Shown here: in pieces, positions 60,101-64,000 of the stretch
How positions within the stretch are numbered: the stretch's first letter is position 1
Layout of the letters: each line of letters opens with the position of its first letter
Source: Tubulanus polymorphus
Lineage: Eukaryota; Nemertea; Palaeonemertea; Tubulaniformes; Tubulanidae
Direction of reading: 5' to 3'
NCBI RefSeq assembly: GCF_964204645.1
Contig: NC_134033.1
Coordinates: 12,092,155 to 12,156,154, forward strand
Length of the DNA stretch: 64,000 nucleotides
The notes under the pieces: generated by a model
What the model saw: only the letters and a program-made list of their open reading frames with translations
What the model was told of the DNA's origin: nothing
The model's database searches: none
Made by a program: the position numbers and the translations under genes

Positions 60101-61374
60101 AGCAACTTTTCTTTTGTCAACACGTTGATGGGCGACGGACTATGGTATTCTCTGAAGGAGGTAAATTAAATTTGACAGCTAGTTATATAAATGATGCAGC
60201 TTTTGGACAAAAGGGATCTAACTAAATTTCTTTTTTATTCACCGTGGAATGGAATGGATTGACGCCAATGACATGCAGTAGGCCCCTACTTATAGGTCAT
60301 ACCAATTAGCGTCAACCAATTAATCTAAATCGGGCAAACCATTCAACACCTGTAATTTATTTGCTGTGGTGTGATAATAATAAGTTTTTTTTGAAAAAAT
60401 GACATACCAACTGTTAGAAAAATTTACCGATTCTTATTTTTAGACTACTACGGTAATACCGATAAAGATAATCTATAAAAGGAGGAGTCATAGACAAAGT
60501 TGATTTGCCTAGCTGGACACACTTCTTGTCCAGTTCATCATCTCAAGTATTGGGTGTTTTGTAAGTTGTTTCAGTATTTATTTACAAAGTGCTGTTCCCT
60601 CGGACCTCAGTGCTTTCAAACTAGGCCCACCCCATAGGCTATATCTCCAGGGTGTATTAGCCACTACTCTTTTATTTCCTACTTTAAATGCACTTTTTTC
60701 AATTTTTAGACTCGGGCTAAGAATGTGCAAATTTGAGAAATCAGATAGCACTAGTTAACTTCAACTGCGAAATTTACAGCAGGATAGCTGAACGACACAA
60801 TTTTTAAAAACAAAATGGCTATTTGAATGCTATTTCAGTAATAACTTGATTCAACCAGAGAGAAATAAGTCAATTGCGGATGTACAGTACACCCACTTTA
60901 CTTATCCGTTTTCCTGGTACCAAATTTGTTATCTTAAGCTAAGCAATATTCTTAGGTATGCTAGTGAATTTCATTAGAATATGAAGCAATGGAACCAGAA
61001 TTCAAGCCCGAGTTAAGCGAACTATTGATTCTGATATAATGTAAGAACTGATTTCTTTTGTGTACTCTTGCAGAATGTGTTAAGTATTATTTTAAGCTGT
61101 TAAATGATATAGTTAGACAAACGTCCAATTATTGGATCTTTCTTGTTGACTCGTTTAATTTTGTGAGTTTAGAGTTCCAGTCAATCCACAATGTGTAGTG
61201 CCTAGCCTTCATCTAGTACTAAAGCCAAGCCTGTGTATGGGAAAACGTTGTTCGACTCTCATAAGCCAGACAAATCAAAGCATGCAATACATTGCAGATA
61301 GTAGTATCCAGCAAGTAGACAGAGAAAGTAAACCAGGTTTTACCCTGTACCCTACCCGGCATCTTCACCTGTCA

Positions 61375-61430
61375 AGGGATTCGAACCCACTACACTAAAG
61401 CTGTTCTCCGAACCGCTTGACCTCACGAGT
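61375..61430 (-). repeat. tRNA-like SINE fragment inside the Mutator-like element
   Basis: The minus strand shows 'ggtcaagcggttcgg' (A-box-like) and 'gtgggttcgaatccc' (B box) in tRNA order, but without a foldable acceptor stem. Confidence 0.4.
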
Positions 61431-62068
61431 CGTTACTAGCCGACCAGAATCAGGTCGGGCCAATCACAGCGCTTGTTACAAATGACATTGGGCATCTGTG
61501 GAATTTCCCGGTAAATGGACCAATCAGCGAACACGTAGCGAAGGGGAAGTATTGTCGCGTGTTGATATATGACGTCATGCTCAAAAGCGCCGGTAATGAA
61601 ATCGCGCGTCGTGAGGCCAGGGGGCTGCTGGAAGCGAGTTTGGGAGCAATACTGGTCTCCTGGCAAGCGAGGATGCCTACCCGGGAACGAAAGACACTTC
61701 AATACTCCTTTCTTGTAGAGATTGTAGAAATATGGCACCCAATCGTAGTAATGCTAAGTACCAGTATACTATGACGGTTGAACCTTTATTCACACCGAAA
61801 TAGAATCAAAGTAGTCATAAGTTCCATGCTAGCACTTAATTTGGGTTATCAGGTTCAGCCTAACTAGCTGTACTTTCATTCAGCTACTACTTTTGTATGA
61901 GAATTGGCAATGATAAGTTGCAAGAAATCACCAAACATAAGAAAAAATATTGAGAATTAATATTACTGTAATTAAGAATTTATTCAAATGAAGTGATAAT
62001 TTCATTGTTAGATCGTACCGGTATATGCGCATAAAACAAAAAACACATCTAACAATCCACGCAAATCG

Positions 62069-62820
62069 CAATGCAAAAACCGTAAAGTTTCCCAAGTCTC
62101 TGTTTATAACGCATGCGCATTAGGAAGTGTTGGGGAAATCCTCTAAGTCTAGAAACTGGTCGCGTGCGCATGCGTCGCTACATGTGTATTTTTTCCTAAA
62201 CTGGGTCATGTCAGAACGCTGAAACATAGAACTATAACGGACTGAACTTGCGTGAACTTATGCGCAGCGGGAAGGCGCAGTTTGTTTGGTCACTTACGAG
62301 GATCATTTGTATTTTTTGGAATGACAGGTGTTCAAGTGGTCTTGCCATAAGCTGAAAATCTAAGATATATATCGGTATATTAAAAAGGATGAATGTATTT
62401 TTCTGCTACACATTCGGGATTCGAACCTAATAGCACTTAAAAGTAAATCCTGTCTATTTTATGTTCATTGTTTCATATTCGGGATGCTGTAACTTTTTCC
62501 TTGGCAAACAATAACCCAGCGACACTTTAATCATCAAAGTTCATGTCGTAACGCTTGAAATACGATCAGTAATTTTCGGGTTTCGAACCTGATAGCGCCG
62601 CTTAAGATGAACAGCGTAAATAAGATCAATATTTTTACGGGATTCGAACCTAATGGAAACTACAGTGACTATTAGTCATTAAAGTTCACATGCAGTTCAC
62701 ATGTAGTGCCGCATGCGCAATGTGCCGATTTCGCGACTAAGAGCAATTCCAGCACTGACTAATGCGCATGCGTTAGGTAGAAACGGAGACTTGGGAAACT
62801 TAACGGTTTTTGCATCCGCA
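62069..62820. mobile_element. Nested inverted-repeat element inside the Mutator-like element
   Basis: The left block 'atgcaaaaaccgtaaagttt...aacgcatgcgcat' (62069-62120) and its reverse complement (62762-62815) bound about 640 bases. The interior has three spaced copies of a 'ttcgggattcgaacctaa(t)' type stretch (near 62408, 62576 and 62638). It is non-coding. Confidence 0.6.
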
Positions 62821-64000
62821 ATCGATCAAGTCGAACATGACGACGACCTCAAGGCATGTCTCTGTAACCGAAGGTAGAGACTAAAACGGTTCAGGACTCG
62901 GCAGCGGACACCGGCCCTGAAAGAATTTCAAAACGTGTATTGTCGGTACCTAGCACGATTTCAGCGTTTTTCGGGAATTCCCTGAAATTTCGGCGTTTTT
63001 CGGAAATTCCCTGAAATTTCAGCATTTTTATTTCAGCGTTTCAGCTTTTCAGTGTTTCAGCTTTTTCAGCGAAGTTCAGGAACCGATGTTGATCCTTGTT
63101 ATTGTTATTCTAGTCCTGGTTTAACCTGGCAATGTGGTTTAAAATATACAAATGTAGAATTAGATTTATTAAAAGAACCAGATATGGTTTTATTATTTGA
63201 AAAATCAATTAGAGGTGGAATTAGTGGTGTTATGGGAGATAGGTATTTTAAAGCAAATGATGAATATAAATTATTATATATTGACGCTAATAATTTATAT
63301 GGTTGGGCAATGATGCAACCTCAACCATATAAAAATTTTATATTAACAGAAGTTGAAAATGGTGATAAAACTGATTGGGAAAACGCAATTGCGAGTTTAA
63401 AAGATGAAGCACCAATTGGTTATTTCTTTGTAGTTGATTTAGAATATCCTTAAAATATAAAGTTTAAAACAAGAAACTTACCTTATTGCCCAGAACATTT
63501 AACTGTAGATGATAGTTATTTAAGTGAATACCAGAAGAAAATAAAACCGAAAGATCATGTTTTTACAGAAAAATTAATACTTACTCAAAATAATAAATAC
63601 AATTATATTGTTCATTATAGAATGTTAAAATTTTATCTAAAACAAGGAATGAAATTAAAGAAAGTACATAGATATATTGAATTTAATCAATCGAAGTGGT
63701 TAGAAAAATATATAGATTTCAATACTCAACAGAGAACCATATCAAAAACAGATTTTGAAAAAGATTTTTTCAAATTGATGAACAATAGTTTTTATGGAAA
63801 AACATGTGAAAATATTAGAAATAGAAATGATATTGAATTAGTAAATAATTCTGAAAGATTAAGACATTTACAATCAAGTCCTAGACATTTAGGAAATAAA
63901 AGATTTGAAGATTATTTAACTGCGGTAAAATTAAAAAGAACGTCCATGAAATTTAATAAACCAATATTTATAGGTTCAACTGTTTTAGAAATTTCAAAGC

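Larger units (their letters stand above)
59681..63085. mobile_element. Mutator-like DNA transposon (non-autonomous), 3405 bp
   Basis: Terminal inverted repeats of about 200 bp (59681-59880 and 62886-63085), nearly identical, begin cggttcctgaacttcgctga and are rich in 'gctgaaa' words. The 9-bp target duplication atgttgatc lies at 59672-59680 and 63086-63094. Long repeats and a 9-bp duplication are the hallmark of Mutator-like elements. No complete transposase is recognisable. A 113-codon frame at 59884-60225 of unknown nature begins at the inner edge of the left repeat and might be a captured fragment. Confidence 0.88.
57112..64000 (+). pseudogene. Polinton/Maverick-type protein-primed DNA polymerase B, broken and running off the edge
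   Basis: A replicative polymerase gene of a large self-synthesising DNA transposon or related integrated element. The N-terminus has C2H2 zinc fingers (near 57165-57240 and 57325-57390, a third near 58435-58500), and a block typical of these proteins (NKCFLWSIISCLH) follows. After that come an endonuclease-VII/HNH-like cysteine-histidine block (CCYC...VRDHDH...GAAHEDCN, near 58970-59075) and the 3'-5' exonuclease motifs YGDFE, HNLSGYD and LKSDVMILAD. Polymerase motif A (DANNLYGWAM) and motif B (NNSFYGKT) lie beyond 63250. Breaks: an in-frame TGA at 58399-58401; a Mutator-like insertion at 59681-63085 between exonuclease motif III and motif A; an in-frame TAA at 63451-63453. The frame continues on both sides of each stop. 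The gene is far richer in A and T than its neighbours, pointing to foreign origin. Motif C and the 3' end lie beyond the window. Confidence 0.85.

Overview
The window is metazoan nuclear DNA. It has multi-exon genes with GT-AG introns, long AT-rich non-coding stretches, many MITE-type inverted repeats, degenerate non-LTR retrotransposon pieces and a large satellite. The gene set (membrane-type matrix metalloproteinase, ciliary DAW1, a 2'-5'-oligoadenylate-synthetase-like enzyme, a family GT11 fucosyltransferase cluster) and the pearl/Helentron-like dispersed repeats suggest a ciliated marine invertebrate, probably a lophotrochozoan such as a mollusc. That assignment is an inference from gene and repeat content.

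Layout. (1) 1924-12694 (+): a membrane-type matrix metalloproteinase in ten recognisable exons; the signal-peptide exon is not found. (2) 12695-18669: no recognisable gene; one hammerhead-like RNA core and tRNA-like SINE remnants. (3) 18693-39697 (+): four intact GT11 alpha-1,2-fucosyltransferase genes, each with one coding exon behind a conserved splice acceptor, nearly identical in the catalytic domain and divergent in the membrane anchor and stem. Copies 2 and 3 are separated by a non-LTR RT fragment, a ~5 kb 31-bp satellite, and a pearl/Helentron-like element sitting inside that satellite. (4) 39698-44144: no recognisable gene; minisatellites and a MITE. (5) 44145-51418 (-): a complete 12-exon DAW1 gene (8 WD40 repeats, 416 codons) with minisatellites in its introns. 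(6) 52111-56194 (-): a five-exon OAS-like nucleotidyltransferase with all three catalytic aspartates and an OAS1_C-type C-terminal half; a second pearl/Helentron-like element lies in its largest intron. (7) 57112-64000 (+): a very AT-rich protein-primed type B DNA polymerase gene of Polinton/Maverick type, broken by two in-frame stops and by a 3.4 kb Mutator-like element with ~200-bp terminal inverted repeats and a 9-bp target duplication; it runs off the window edge.

The genes do not form a pathway. The metalloproteinase and fucosyltransferases act on the cell surface or in the secretory pathway, DAW1 in ciliary dynein assembly, and the OAS-like enzyme probably in nucleic-acid sensing. Exon joins for the three spliced genes were deduced by hand from splice sites and reading phase; all three give uninterrupted frames whose lengths divide by three.
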